Of a stretch of 64,000 nucleotides of DNA, positions 1 through 8,275 are shown one piece after another. This stretch comes from CAZJAT01 sp964544145 (lineage in GTDB: Bacteria > Hydrothermota > 32-111): positions 1 through 64,000 of the forward strand of contig CAZJAT010000007.1 of the NCBI GenBank assembly GCA_964544145.1, in the 5' to 3' direction. The notes below the pieces were generated by a model that was not told the DNA's origin, made no database searches, and saw only the letters and a list, made by a program, of their open reading frames with translations. The translations under genes were made by a program, and so were the position numbers. Numbering within the stretch: position 1 is the first letter of the stretch; each line of letters opens with the position of its first letter.

Positions 1-2358
1 ATCAGTTCTGCGCTTCTCCTATTGTATAGCATAAAATTAGTTAAACCTCAAATAAAAATAAATTGTCTGTCTGTAATTATTGGTGCAATATTGTATACTA
101 TTATTTTTATATTCTTTGGGATTTATTATCAATATATTTCTTCTCTTATTATCATGTTTGCAAGTATTTTATCAATTGTTATTTTATCAGCAATTTACCA
201 TTTCAAAAGTCCCAGAGAAGAGGTATCAAATACGGAATTATTGTTTTTATTAACCATTGCCATTCATTTATTCATAATTGCAATGACATTCAGTGCAGGG
301 TGGCAATTTTCCAATATTAATTATTATGTTCTTTTCAATCTCCATATTAGTTCAAATATCTTCCGTTTCATACTATATTTTATCTTATTTATTGAATTAT
401 TTATAATATATATGATAATTTCAGGTAAAACAATTACAAAGAAATTACTTAATAATTATATAATTTTTCTATTACTGAATTTTATGATATTTGTTATTAT
501 TACAACAACCGGATTCATTATGTCAAATCATGCCGGTAACAGACAGAAGGAATTATCTTCTGCAACACTGTTAGCCAAGGTGGAGACTGCTGCTGCTGCA
601 ATAAACTCCGAACACCTTAATATGCTTCACTGTGATACAACAGATATTGATAATCCCATTTACAATGAATTGCAAACATTGCTGCATTATATTCAGACAA
701 AGAATCCTGATATCAGATTTGCATATATATATACATTGGTTAATGGTAAAATGCATTTTCTTGTTGATGGCGAACCCAGCAATTCTGAGGATTTTCTCCC
801 GCCAGGCACTATTGATACAATGACTCTGGAAGACAGTGATATAGATATGTATAAAAAAGCCATTCCCTATGTTGCAGGTCCTTTCTTTGACGAGTGGGGA
901 GTGTGGATTACCGGTACAGCACCAATTGTCAATGATGCTGATTCTGTAATAGCATCTCTCAGTATGGATATGTATGCTTATGATTGGGCAAGAAAAATCC
1001 TGATGGCAAGACATGTAACTATTGTGATTTTTATTATGATAACAGTCATTTTCTTTATCTCTTTAATATCCATAATGATTCTGCGCCGCTCATATATTGA
1101 GATATCCATTTCCGAGAAAAAATATAAATCATTATTCAATGAATCAAAAAATGCTGTCATAATTATGGGCTTGAATGGAATAATAATTGATGTTAATAAA
1201 CAGAGTAGTGAGCTATTTGGTAAAGCAAGAGAGGATTTGGTTGATACATATTTTGACAAATTATTCTATAATGATAAACGCGTTGAATATTATAATGCAT
1301 TTATCAATCATATGAGTTCTCCTATAAGCATACCCCTGCAGGCAGAAATTGTGAATATTGACAATAAGTTGATACCTGTAGAGATCAATGCCTATACTGT
1401 CACACTGGAATCAGGGAAATATGTCTATATTATTATGACCGACTTAACTGCTGTCAAGAAAATTGAGAAAGAGAAAAAAATACTTGAGGAGCAATTGCAT
1501 CAGATGGAAAAAATGGAAGCAATCGGACANNNNNNNNNNNNNNNNNNNNNNNNNNNNNNNNNNNNNNNNNNNNNNNNNNNNNNNNNNNNNNNNNNNNNNN
1601 NNNNNNNNNNNNNNNNNNNNNNNNNNNNNAAGGATGCCATGCCTGATGGAGGAACATTCAGCATATCAACAAAAAATACATATTTACCTTCAAAATCAGG
1701 AAATAATGAAGAATTTATCATGATAATATTGAAGGATACCGGTCATGGGATGAATGAACATGTAAAGAAACATCTATTTGAACCTTTCTTTACAACAAAA
1801 GAGAAAGGCAAAGGAACGGGGCTTGGCTTAGCCAGTGTATTCGGAACAATTCAGAAACATGAGGGATTTATAGAGGTAGACAGTAAATTAAAGAATGGAG
1901 CAGAATTCAGAATCTTTTTCCGAACAACACCAGAACCTCTCAGCATTGAACACAGTAAAAAACAAATGGATTTTGAGTTATCAAAACAAATGTCTATTCT
2001 TTTTGTTGATGATGAAAAATTTATTCGGGAATTAGCTGAGAACTTCCTTGGCAATGAAACAAATTTAATAATCAAGGAAAATGGACTTGAAGCATTAAAT
2101 TATTATAAAAGTAATTTTGCGGATATTGATATAGTAATATTGGATCTGATAATGCCTGAAATGGATGGCAAAGAAACATATAGGCGCATGAAAACAATCA
2201 ATCCTAATATTAAAATCATACTTATCAGCGGCTATTCTGTGGATAAGGAAGTACAGCTATTTTCAAATAATAATAAACAGATATATTTACAGAAACCATT
2301 TGACAGGAATGAATTGCTGCAGGCAATTGAACAGCTGAACTTATCGCGTTCAGAGTGA
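1..2358 (+). CDS. Hybrid sensor histidine kinase with receiver domain; 5' end outside window, interrupted by assembly gap
   Basis: The frame is open from base 1; the first possible start is TTG at 22, so the gene probably begins upstream. Numbering from that TTG, the protein shows hydrophobic segments over residues 10-170, then a cache-like extracytoplasmic region (about 180-325), another membrane segment (about 332-355), a PAS domain (about 365-490), the lead-in to a HisKA domain (QMEKMEAIG), a run of Ns, an HATPase_c domain (DAMPDGG, DTGHGM, GTGLGL) and a C-terminal receiver (about 657-775) with acidic pair DD near 662 and phospho-acceptor D708 in LDLIMPEMDG. The phosphorylated histidine falls in the gap. 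It should sense an external signal and relay phosphate internally to its own receiver; no output domain is visible. The stop overlaps the convergent lipid-kinase gene by 9 bp. Confidence 0.9.
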   Translation: MSSALLLLYSIKLVKPQIKINCLSVIIGAILYTIIFIFFGIYYQYISSLIIMFASILSIVILSAIYHFKSPREEVSNTELLFLLTIAIHLFIIAMTFSAGWQFSNINYYVLFNLHISSNIFRFILYFILFIELFIIYMIISGKTITKKLLNNYIIFLLLNFMIFVIITTTGFIMSNHAGNRQKELSSATLLAKVETAAAAINSEHLNMLHCDTTDIDNPIYNELQTLLHYIQTKNPDIRFAYIYTLVNGKMHFLVDGEPSNSEDFLPPGTIDTMTLEDSDIDMYKKAIPYVAGPFFDEWGVWITGTAPIVNDADSVIASLSMDMYAYDWARKILMARHVTIVIFIMITVIFFISLISIMILRRSYIEISISEKKYKSLFNESKNAVIIMGLNGIIIDVNKQSSELFGKAREDLVDTYFDKLFYNDKRVEYYNAFINHMSSPISIPLQAEIVNIDNKLIPVEINAYTVTLESGKYVYIIMTDLTAVKKIEKEKKILEEQLHQMEKMEAIGXXXXXXXXXXXXXXXXXXXXXXXXXXXXXXXXXXKDAMPDGGTFSISTKNTYLPSKSGNNEEFIMIILKDTGHGMNEHVKKHLFEPFFTTKEKGKGTGLGLASVFGTIQKHEGFIEVDSKLKNGAEFRIFFRTTPEPLSIEHSKKQMDFELSKQMSILFVDDEKFIRELAENFLGNETNLIIKENGLEALNYYKSNFADIDIVILDLIMPEMDGKETYRRMKTINPNIKIILISGYSVDKEVQLFSNNNKQIYLQKPFDRNELLQAIEQLNLSRSE
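1530..1629. other. Assembly gap of 100 Ns inside the histidine kinase
   Basis: Exactly 100 Ns replace sequence between the HisKA lead-in and the N-box of HATPase_c. In this family those two points are normally separated by roughly 110-130 residues, but 100 bases allow only about 33. The run is therefore most likely a fixed-length placeholder and the true missing stretch is probably over 300 bases. The reading frame happens to agree on both sides. Confidence 0.97.
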
Positions 2359-3222
2359 GCCCGCAATAATCCGGCATTTGTAGGATTTTATCTCCACATC
2401 AAATATTCTATCCCTTATCAATTGTCCATCCAATTGTGCATAAACCAATCTGCTGCTCTTTATTTTTATTCTCTTAATTCTCTTTATAATAACATTCCTA
2501 TCATAGATATGCTTTTTCATGAGTACTTTAAGTACAAACAAGGGCCTCATTATCATTGGAAGATCCTTTATGAGACATAGATCTAAGTAGTCATCACAGG
2601 GATCGGCATTTGGTGTTAAATGGAAACCTCCGCCTATTGCCTTTCCATTAGCTACAAGAGCAATATAGTATCTACCTTCAGATTCAACCTTATCTCCAAT
2701 TATATTATACATTGGAGGTACAAAACCAAGTAAATGTTTAATAACAAAAATCATATAAGCCAGGATACCCCGAATAGGCAGATTATTATGATTCATGGAA
2801 CGCACCACTTCTCCGTCAAATCCTATACCTATGGCATTTAAACCCAATAATCCATTCACACTGAACACATTGACATTTTTGAAATCATCTGTATCAAAAA
2901 AAATATCCATGGAAGTTATACCTATGGCTTTAACCAAATCATTGCCTGTACCTGAACTGATAATTCTTATCGGAAGAACAACAGGATATAATCCATTGAT
3001 AATCTCATTCAGTGTTCCATCTCCGCCCAGACACATTATTTCCGTAATTCCGCTTTTTATCCATGCAGCAATATTATTCTGAGCATCATACTGTTCTTTG
3101 GTAATCTTTAGTTCATAAGCTATTTTTTTTGCCTGCAAGAACTCTTCCACATTATGCATATGTCTTACTGATGCACCTTTGCCTGCAGCAGGATTTACAA
3201 TTAACAGTATTTTTCTGCTCAT
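2350..3222 (-). CDS. Diacylglycerol kinase / lipid kinase family protein (YegS/DagK-like)
   Basis: 290 residues, the usual length for the DAGK_cat family of soluble lipid kinases. The N-terminus has the nucleotide-site pattern VNPAAGKG (about residues 9-16), followed by GGDGTLNEII (about 85-94) and SGTGNDL (about 108-114), the family signature for ATP/diacylglycerol binding. The C-terminal half matches the beta-sandwich domain with GGGFHLTPNADPCDD. It likely phosphorylates diacylglycerol or a related lipid at the inner membrane to recycle it into phospholipid synthesis. No Shine-Dalgarno precedes the ATG; instead a promoter-like pair places transcription start at or near the ATG. The family assignment is strong; the exact lipid substrate is not visible. 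Confidence 0.92.
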   Translation of the reverse strand: MSRKILLIVNPAAGKGASVRHMHNVEEFLQAKKIAYELKITKEQYDAQNNIAAWIKSGITEIMCLGGDGTLNEIINGLYPVVLPIRIISSGTGNDLVKAIGITSMDIFFDTDDFKNVNVFSVNGLLGLNAIGIGFDGEVVRSMNHNNLPIRGILAYMIFVIKHLLGFVPPMYNIIGDKVESEGRYYIALVANGKAIGGGFHLTPNADPCDDYLDLCLIKDLPMIMRPLFVLKVLMKKHIYDRNVIIKRIKRIKIKSSRLVYAQLDGQLIRDRIFDVEIKSYKCRIIAGSL

Positions 3223-3228
3223 ATTTTC

Positions 3229-3256
3229 ATTTTATGTCAATATTAAATAAAATCAA
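3229..3256 (-). promoter_or_regulatory. Candidate promoter for the lipid kinase gene, leaderless geometry
   Basis: On the minus strand TTGATT (3256-3251), a 16-nt spacer and TAAAAT (3234-3229) are followed by 6 nt and the ATG at 3222. Transcription would begin on or next to the A of the ATG. The hexamers are less close to consensus than at other heads in this window. Confidence 0.5.
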
Positions 3257-3272
3257 TAACAAAGTTATCTGT

Positions 3273-3301
3273 TTGACTGGACAATGGTTTTAATGTATAA
3301 T
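3273..3301 (+). promoter_or_regulatory. Sigma-70-type promoter, TTGACT-N17-TATAAT
   Basis: TTGACT at 3273-3278 and a perfect TATAAT at 3296-3301 are separated by 17 nt. Transcription would start near 3308, giving a 5' leader of about 27 nt with GGAGG seven bases before the ATG at 3335. This is one of the few sigma-70-type heads here with a conventional leader. Confidence 0.8.
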
Positions 3302-3334
3302 TAAATTGATGGGAATTGCTAATGGAGGTATTTA

Positions 3335-3916
3335 ATGTTTAATCTTGATTACTTGCAATATTATTATTTGGAGAATTACCTTTTTCTTAATGTCAATGAT
3401 AACTTTAATAAGAATCATCGTATTGATGCATTTGACTTTGTTTGTATACTCAAATGGCAATGCATTGAATTTGACATTAAAGAGATAAAGAAGAATCTTA
3501 TTGATAGAGGTAATACAATGAAAGAGATACCAAAGAGATTCAAATCCAATTTTGATTTTTTAATAAAAAAGATTACACGTGAGGTTTATTCAGCAGAAAC
3601 AAAGGAGAGAAAAGCAGAGATTTTGTTTGAAGATTGGTCTATACCGCCTGATATTGTAATAAACACATTGGCTGTTATGTATTCAGATGATTTTCTGTTT
3701 TTTACAAATATTGCTGCAAAGATCCTTGATGGAGGGTCGGGCAAGAAATTTCAACATATCAATACAATGAAAACATTTAAATCATTTTGGAAGAGATATA
3801 ATGAATATTGTGATAAGATCAATAAAATAACCCCCCGCGATATCAAGGGGAATGATAAAGTGCGATGGTTAGCAGGAAAACAGATACAGCAGGAAGCAAA
3901 ATTCTCTATTCATTGA
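3335..3916 (+). CDS. Protein of unknown function
   Basis: 193 residues from the ATG that has a GGAGG seven bases upstream and a near-consensus promoter ahead of it. I do not recognise the family. There is no signal peptide or membrane segment; the C-terminal two thirds look like a soluble, mostly helical, basic protein. A second possible start lies at 3518 (MKEIPKRF), also preceded by AGAGG eight bases upstream, and the first 61 residues have an unusual Tyr/Asn/Phe-rich composition, so the shorter 133-residue form is a real alternative. The gene forms its own transcription unit and its stop overlaps the convergent methyltransferase by 11 bp. Confidence 0.6.
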   Translation: MFNLDYLQYYYLENYLFLNVNDNFNKNHRIDAFDFVCILKWQCIEFDIKEIKKNLIDRGNTMKEIPKRFKSNFDFLIKKITREVYSAETKERKAEILFEDWSIPPDIVINTLAVMYSDDFLFFTNIAAKILDGGSGKKFQHINTMKTFKSFWKRYNEYCDKINKITPRDIKGNDKVRWLAGKQIQQEAKFSIH

Positions 3917-4637
3917 TTTTATTTGATGATATCAGCACATAGGATGCCAATTCCTTTAAATCAAGATGATATAATATTGATTCATAGAGTATAAAAAGAA
4001 AATATAGCGGCGGGAAAAAATCAAAATAAGGTGCTGAAAAATAATTGACTTCAAGCGATGTGAGTTTGAGATGTTTTTTGAGTATTCTTTTAATTTCCTT
4101 TGATGAACAATAATTATAATATGTTGAATAGCCGTGTTTGTGAGCATCTTCATTCATAGTAAGATTCAATAATGACTTTTTCAGTTTCTCGGGAAGCAAT
4201 CGGTTGATGATACTGTATTCTGCATATTTTGCAGCAAACAGCGAAACAAAACTACCATTATCTTTCAATACCCTTGCTATTTCGTTAATAAGGAATTCAT
4301 TCTCAGCAATATGTTCCAGAACAAAACAGCTTGTAATAATAGATACGGAATTATCCTTAAACGGCAATCCATTATTGATGTCAAATATTAATCTTAAGCC
4401 AGTATCTTCATTCTGTTCAATACCTGCAATATCAATATCTGATATTATATGCTCACAATTACATTTAAATCTCATATTCTCACCACTTCCAATGTCAAGC
4501 AGCAGTTCAGCATCATTAGACAATATTGAACACATAGAATTATATTTCACAGTAATGCTGGTCTTGCTGAGAGTAAACATTTTATCAATTGAATGTGATG
4601 TTTTCCTCATTCCTCTCATAAATTTATTAATTAACAT
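3906..4637 (-). CDS. Class I SAM-dependent methyltransferase (Methyltransf_11 type)
   Basis: 243 residues with a Rossmann-type methyltransferase core. Motif I reads LLLDIGSGEN (about residues 46-55), the acidic end of strand 2 is in SDID, motif III-like PFKDNSVSIITSCFVLEHI follows, and then the usual ARVLKDNGSFV. This pattern is typical of enzymes that methylate small molecules, lipids or quinones; the acceptor cannot be read from the sequence. The C-terminal 80 residues are hydrophobic and aromatic (ApyFDFFPPLYFLF) and may bring the enzyme to the membrane. It appears to be transcribed alone from a promoter immediately upstream without a ribosome binding site. Confidence 0.85.
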   Translation of the reverse strand: MLINKFMRGMRKTSHSIDKMFTLSKTSITVKYNSMCSILSNDAELLLDIGSGENMRFKCNCEHIISDIDIAGIEQNEDTGLRLIFDINNGLPFKDNSVSIITSCFVLEHIAENEFLINEIARVLKDNGSFVSLFAAKYAEYSIINRLLPEKLKKSLLNLTMNEDAHKHGYSTYYNYCSSKEIKRILKKHLKLTSLEVNYFSAPYFDFFPPLYFLFILYESILYHLDLKELASYVLISSNKINE

Positions 4638-4643
4638 ATATAT

Positions 4644-4671
4644 ATTCTATGTAAATTAATCTATTATTCAA
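4644..4671 (-). promoter_or_regulatory. Candidate promoter for the methyltransferase gene, leaderless geometry
   Basis: On the minus strand TTGAAT (4671-4666), a 16-nt spacer and TAGAAT (4649-4644) are followed by 6 nt and the ATG at 4637. There is no Shine-Dalgarno, so transcription starting at the ATG is the simplest reading. Confidence 0.55.
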
Positions 4672-4674
4672 CTG

Positions 4675-6240
4675 TTATCTTATATAAAACGGGATTTTTT
4701 GTATATTTTTGCCCATATTGTTTATTATTTCAACAAGCATTATATACATACCTTTATTCAATCCGAAATACTGCCATTTAAGGATGATATCCTCTGATTC
4801 TGAAATTTTCATATCTCTCATACTGTAAGCTTCACTGCCTGTTTCGGAATATATATATATATTCACACTATTTATCTCACAAATACTTTCTATTGACAAT
4901 GTCACAAATGGTATAGCAGAATACCATATCTGATGACTGAGTATACATCTGTAATCATCATTTTCTGAGAGTGACAGACTGTTGACCTTCATGGGTGTTC
5001 CTCTATATTCACTGATGCATATATCCCATGCATAAGCATCATAAGAAAATACTCCATTAATACGTTCTATAGAGTAATCTCCATAATCTTCATATCCTCT
5101 TATTATTGAGTCCGTACATTCATTATTACAGTAAAGATAAAATGTGTCCACTCTGTCCGGTAATGATATATTGCTTTTATAGAGGAATTCATCACTCTTT
5201 ATATAGGGAAAGTCATACTGCAAATAATAAATATCATCACATATTATAATAAAACTATCTCGGCATATATGACATTCATTGATTATAATTGAATCATCAT
5301 CCGCAATGCACAGACAACCATAGAAATCACAATTGAATCTATTGTGAATTTCAATCCATTCGCATTCACTTCCTTTTACATAGAATTCATTTAAAATAAT
5401 ATTATTAAACACATCTGCACTGCTTTTTAATGCTGAGAATGCTTTTTCTTCAATTATCACATTTACAATAGGTTCATTAATCATAAATGATGTATCAGAA
5501 TATATATATATCATATCTGATGAATTCTGCGTTTCAATACATATACTGTCCCCTGCAGGCGGGATATATGAGAATTCAATGAAAAGTGTATCTTTTTTTA
5601 AATATACACAATTAATTATTGCTCTGTCATTAAATACTGAATTTTTATATCCTAATGTGTGCCCTTGAATATCAGCACATGCAGCCCAATTTGATTTACT
5701 GTCAATACTCTGCGGATTAATTCGTTCTAAACTGATTCCATCCCCTGCATCATAAGGAAATGCATCATCAAGTTCAGGTGTACCAAATGTGCTGAGAATA
5801 TTACCCAATGAATCAGTCAAAAAGAGATTATCACCCATTGATAAGCCATTGTCTGTAAATGTTGTTGTTGAAATGGTTAATATCACTGCATTAGTATCAA
5901 AACAATATGGCATATAATATTGTGCTGCTTCAATTATATATTCAGGATCCAGAATGACGGCAAATTGACCGGGCAATATATAATTGACATCTGTTATTCC
6001 ATTAAATAGATTAAGTGAGTCAATAAATGGCAGGATCCTGTCCATTCCGTCTTCATTTCCAATATTGAGATTATTCGTAAATACCGTGTCATTGGAACAA
6101 TTGTACAATTCAACACATTCATTCCTGTCTCCAGGTCCAAGTATACCGGATTCTGCCCCCCTGACATTACTCATTACCTCATTTATTGATATAATGGAAT
6201 TAAATAAAAGTGATATAATAATAAAAAAACTCATATTCAT
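4675..6240 (-). CDS. Secreted protein with lamin-tail-like (LTD) domains
   Basis: 521 residues. A short hydrophobic N-terminus (MNMSFFIIISLLF) acts as a signal peptide. The mature start, ISINEVMSN followed by ECVELYN, matches the lamin-tail domain pattern INEV...EFVELYN; a second copy occurs at ILNEFYVKGSECEWIEIHN (about residues 285-305), and the text between carries typical GDNLFLTDSLGNIL. The last 80 residues resemble a FlgD/T9SS-type beta module (VNIYIYSETGSEA...GLNKGMYIMLVEI). It is probably exported and surface- or envelope-associated; its function is unknown. The gene has an excellent promoter directly before the ATG and no ribosome binding site. It is unusually rich in Ile, Asn, Asp, Ser and Cys for a secreted protein. 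Confidence 0.78.
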   Translation of the reverse strand: MNMSFFIIISLLFNSIISINEVMSNVRGAESGILGPGDRNECVELYNCSNDTVFTNNLNIGNEDGMDRILPFIDSLNLFNGITDVNYILPGQFAVILDPEYIIEAAQYYMPYCFDTNAVILTISTTTFTDNGLSMGDNLFLTDSLGNILSTFGTPELDDAFPYDAGDGISLERINPQSIDSKSNWAACADIQGHTLGYKNSVFNDRAIINCVYLKKDTLFIEFSYIPPAGDSICIETQNSSDMIYIYSDTSFMINEPIVNVIIEEKAFSALKSSADVFNNIILNEFYVKGSECEWIEIHNRFNCDFYGCLCIADDDSIIINECHICRDSFIIICDDIYYLQYDFPYIKSDEFLYKSNISLPDRVDTFYLYCNNECTDSIIRGYEDYGDYSIERINGVFSYDAYAWDICISEYRGTPMKVNSLSLSENDDYRCILSHQIWYSAIPFVTLSIESICEINSVNIYIYSETGSEAYSMRDMKISESEDIILKWQYFGLNKGMYIMLVEIINNMGKNIQKIPFYIR

Positions 6241-6245
6241 AATTT

Positions 6246-6274
6246 ATTGTATATTATTTCATTGTATTTGTCAA
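6246..6274 (-). promoter_or_regulatory. Sigma-70-type promoter TTGACA-N17-TACAAT, leaderless geometry
   Basis: On the minus strand a perfect TTGACA (6274-6269), a 17-nt spacer and TACAAT (6251-6246) are followed by only 5 nt and the ATG at 6240. Transcription would begin at the ATG; there is no room for a ribosome binding site. It drives the lamin-tail-like secreted protein. Confidence 0.75.
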
Positions 6275-6313
6275 TATATATAAATGATTTTTCTTTTTTT
6301 ACATATAATAATA

Positions 6314-6322
6314 TGATATACT
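6314..6322 (+). promoter_or_regulatory. Extended -10 element before amrS
   Basis: TG-A-TATACT forms an extended -10 element ending at 6322, with 6 nt before the ATG at 6329. The -35 position holds only T-runs. With no Shine-Dalgarno before the ATG, a leaderless transcript is plausible. Confidence 0.45.
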
Positions 6323-6328
6323 ACATAC

Positions 6329-7318
6329 ATGAAACGTGAAGCAGATTTCTATACAAGATTAGAGCAGCATTCTGTACAATGCAATCTATGTCACCATTCT
6401 TGCATTTTGAATAACAATCAGATTGGTCTGTGCAGAAATAAAGAAAACATTGATGGCATCTTATATTCAAGAAATTATGGTAAGATAATCTCCATTCACA
6501 CAGACCCTATTGAGAAGAAACCCCTATACCATTATAATCCCGGTTCGGAGATTATATCTGTAGCTCAGGCAGGTTGTAATCTGCAATGCCCATTCTGTCA
6601 GAATTATGAGATATCACAGGTTGATATCCCCGTTTCTGAGATAATATCTGTTGAGAACCTGCATAATATGCTGATAAATCAGGGAGCTGAACAGATAGCA
6701 TTTACATATACTGAGCCGCTTATGTGGTATGAATATATAAAGGATTTTGCATCATCATTTAAGGATATTGATTGCATTCTAATCACAAATGGAAATATAA
6801 ATTCAGACCCTGCAGAGAGTATCGCACCATTCATAAAGGCAGCTAATATCGATTTGAAATCATTTAGTGATATCTATTACAGGAACAGGCTCCATGGAGA
6901 TTTACAAAGCGTTAAAAACACATTTGAGATATTTGAAAAGAACAATGTGCATATAGAGATAACATTTCTATTAATAGAAAATGATAATGATGATATACAT
7001 GAATTTGAAGATATGGTGAAGTATATCTCTAATATTAACCCTTTGACACCACTACATATATCACGCTACTTCCCATCATTCAATTATAATCAGAAACCCA
7101 CAAGCATGGATAGATTGATCAGATTCAGGAATATAGCATTGAAAGAACTGAAATATGTATATCTGGGCAATGTTCCTGACTTGCAATATAACACAACATA
7201 TTGCCCGCATTGCGGAGCAGTCCTGATTGAAAGAAATCTATACACAACAAATATATGCGGTATTGAGCAAAATAGATGTAAAGAATGCGGAAATAATATT
7301 CATATTCATATACAATAG
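6329..7318 (+). CDS. amrS: AmmeMemoRadiSam system radical SAM enzyme
   Basis: 329 residues, related to pyruvate formate-lyase activating enzymes. The cluster motif is C83-x3-C87-x2-C90 (CNLQCPFCQNY), preceded by an N-terminal cysteine set (C18, C21, C25, C35) and followed by a C-terminal zinc-ribbon-like pair of CxxC motifs (YCPHCG...CKECG). The block IHTDPIEKKPLYHY is typical of the AmrS subfamily. These enzymes are known by their genomic association with AMMECR1 and Memo proteins; the reaction is unestablished. Both partners occur in this window, but about 34 kb away on the other strand (40587-41943). The gene stands alone, with an extended -10 element at a leaderless distance. Confidence 0.9.
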   Translation: MKREADFYTRLEQHSVQCNLCHHSCILNNNQIGLCRNKENIDGILYSRNYGKIISIHTDPIEKKPLYHYNPGSEIISVAQAGCNLQCPFCQNYEISQVDIPVSEIISVENLHNMLINQGAEQIAFTYTEPLMWYEYIKDFASSFKDIDCILITNGNINSDPAESIAPFIKAANIDLKSFSDIYYRNRLHGDLQSVKNTFEIFEKNNVHIEITFLLIENDNDDIHEFEDMVKYISNINPLTPLHISRYFPSFNYNQKPTSMDRLIRFRNIALKELKYVYLGNVPDLQYNTTYCPHCGAVLIERNLYTTNICGIEQNRCKECGNNIHIHIQ

Positions 7319-7413
7319 GCAATTAATTGCATGTTTTTTTCAATTTGCAATAGATATTCATTGACACTATCATGTAAGTGCTGTTATTTTTTAGTTTATT
7401 CCTGTATTTTAAT

Positions 7414-7429
7414 TGGTATAAAAATTGCA
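7414..7429 (+). promoter_or_regulatory. Sigma-54 (RpoN) promoter of the pilin operon
   Basis: TGGTATA-AAAA-TTGCA fits the sigma-54 consensus TGGYRYR-N4-TTGCW at every position, with the -24 GG at 7415-7416, the -12 GC at 7427-7428 and the required 10 nt between them. Transcription would start near 7440, followed by GGAGA at 7451 and the pilin ATG at 7460. Pilin genes are a classic class of sigma-54 targets, so position and context agree. An activator protein of the NtrC/PilR type would be required; none is encoded in the window. Confidence 0.85.
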
Positions 7430-7459
7430 GCATAAATGTGCAAGAAAAAAGGAGAATCA

Positions 7460-7861
7460 ATGAGGAAAAAAGGCTTCACACTCATCGAACTGATGGTTGT
7501 TGTAATGATAATTGGTATTATACTTGCATTTTCCATACCCAATTTGAACAGAAATTCCAAGAAGTTCGATAATAATTATAAAAATGTCACTGATAAGCTT
7601 AATCTGGCCAGACAGAAAGCTATTACCAGCAACAGCTCTGTAACTGTTGATTTGGCTTCTGATAAAGTCACTGTTGGAGAGGATGAACTTGCTTTATACA
7701 ATGGAGTTTCACTCTCCGCCAACAGCGGTGGGGCTAATATCACTTCATTGACATTCAATGCGGGTGGTGCGCCCGGTAGTGATGCGATTATTGAAATCAC
7801 CGGATTTGGCAGAACAGATTCAATTATTGTTACTGTTTCCGGTTATGTACTATCAAGGTAG
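7460..7861 (+). CDS. Minor type IV pilin, FimT/GspH-like
   Basis: 133 residues from the ATG with GGAGA seven bases upstream; an in-frame ATG 24 bases earlier would add eight residues but sits almost at the predicted transcription start and gives a leader too long for a prepilin. The N-terminus RKKG-FTLIELMVVVMIIGI is a prepilin signal, cut after Gly by the prepilin peptidase, with Glu at mature position 5 and a long hydrophobic helix. The rest matches GspH/FimT: NLARQKAITSNSSVTVDL, LTFNAGG and a final VSGYVLSR. It is the first gene of a minor-pilin operon and probably helps initiate pilus or pseudopilus assembly. Confidence 0.9.
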   Translation: MRKKGFTLIELMVVVMIIGIILAFSIPNLNRNSKKFDNNYKNVTDKLNLARQKAITSNSSVTVDLASDKVTVGEDELALYNGVSLSANSGGANITSLTFNAGGAPGSDAIIEITGFGRTDSIIVTVSGYVLSR

Positions 7862-7867
7862 GTAATT

Positions 7868-8263
7868 ATGAAAAAAGGATTTACTATTGTTGAATTATTG
7901 GTTTCTATAACCATTCTGGCTATAGGATTACTGTCACTTGGTATTATATTCCCTGCAGGTATTCGTTCCACTCTCCTAACACAGCAGAATACACAGGCAA
8001 TTGAATACTGCCAGCAGGAAATTGAATATTTAAGAACATTGTCATGGAATGATGCAGCTCTGGATGCAGGAGTTCATGGCCCGGACTCCATTTCATCGGG
8101 TAATGGCGGTGTGATCTATGTTGTGTTGTATAATGTTAATGATGATTATCCGGTAACGGATATGAAGAGAGTCATTGTTTCTGTTTCCTGGAGAGCCAAT
8201 GCCGGTGCCGGAAAGAGAAAAACACACACACGCAGCATCACTACATATATATCAAGATATTAA
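7868..8263 (+). CDS. Minor type IV pilin, PilV-like
   Basis: 131 residues. The class III prepilin signal is MKKG-FTIVELLVSITILAIG, with Glu at mature position 5. The following LLSLGIIFPAGIRSTLLTQQNTQAIEYCQQEIEYLRTL is characteristic of PilV/GspI-type minor pilins, where the helix continues into AxxxAxxxAxxEiE-like text. It begins six bases after the previous stop, with a GGTAATT sequence as a weak ribosome site. It likely enters the minor-pilin complex at the pilus tip with its neighbours. Confidence 0.88.
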   Translation: MKKGFTIVELLVSITILAIGLLSLGIIFPAGIRSTLLTQQNTQAIEYCQQEIEYLRTLSWNDAALDAGVHGPDSISSGNGGVIYVVLYNVNDDYPVTDMKRVIVSVSWRANAGAGKRKTHTRSITTYISRY

Positions 8264-8275
8264 AAGGAGATTATT

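Noticed and set aside
7319..7340. GCAATTAATTGC plus T-run after amrS as a terminator
   Set aside because: The stem is only 4-6 bp, AT-rich with almost no loop; too weak to call.
7360..7390. TTGACA upstream of the pilin operon as a -35
   Set aside because: At 17 nt the only -10 is TTATTT; the sigma-54 site closer to the gene explains the start better.
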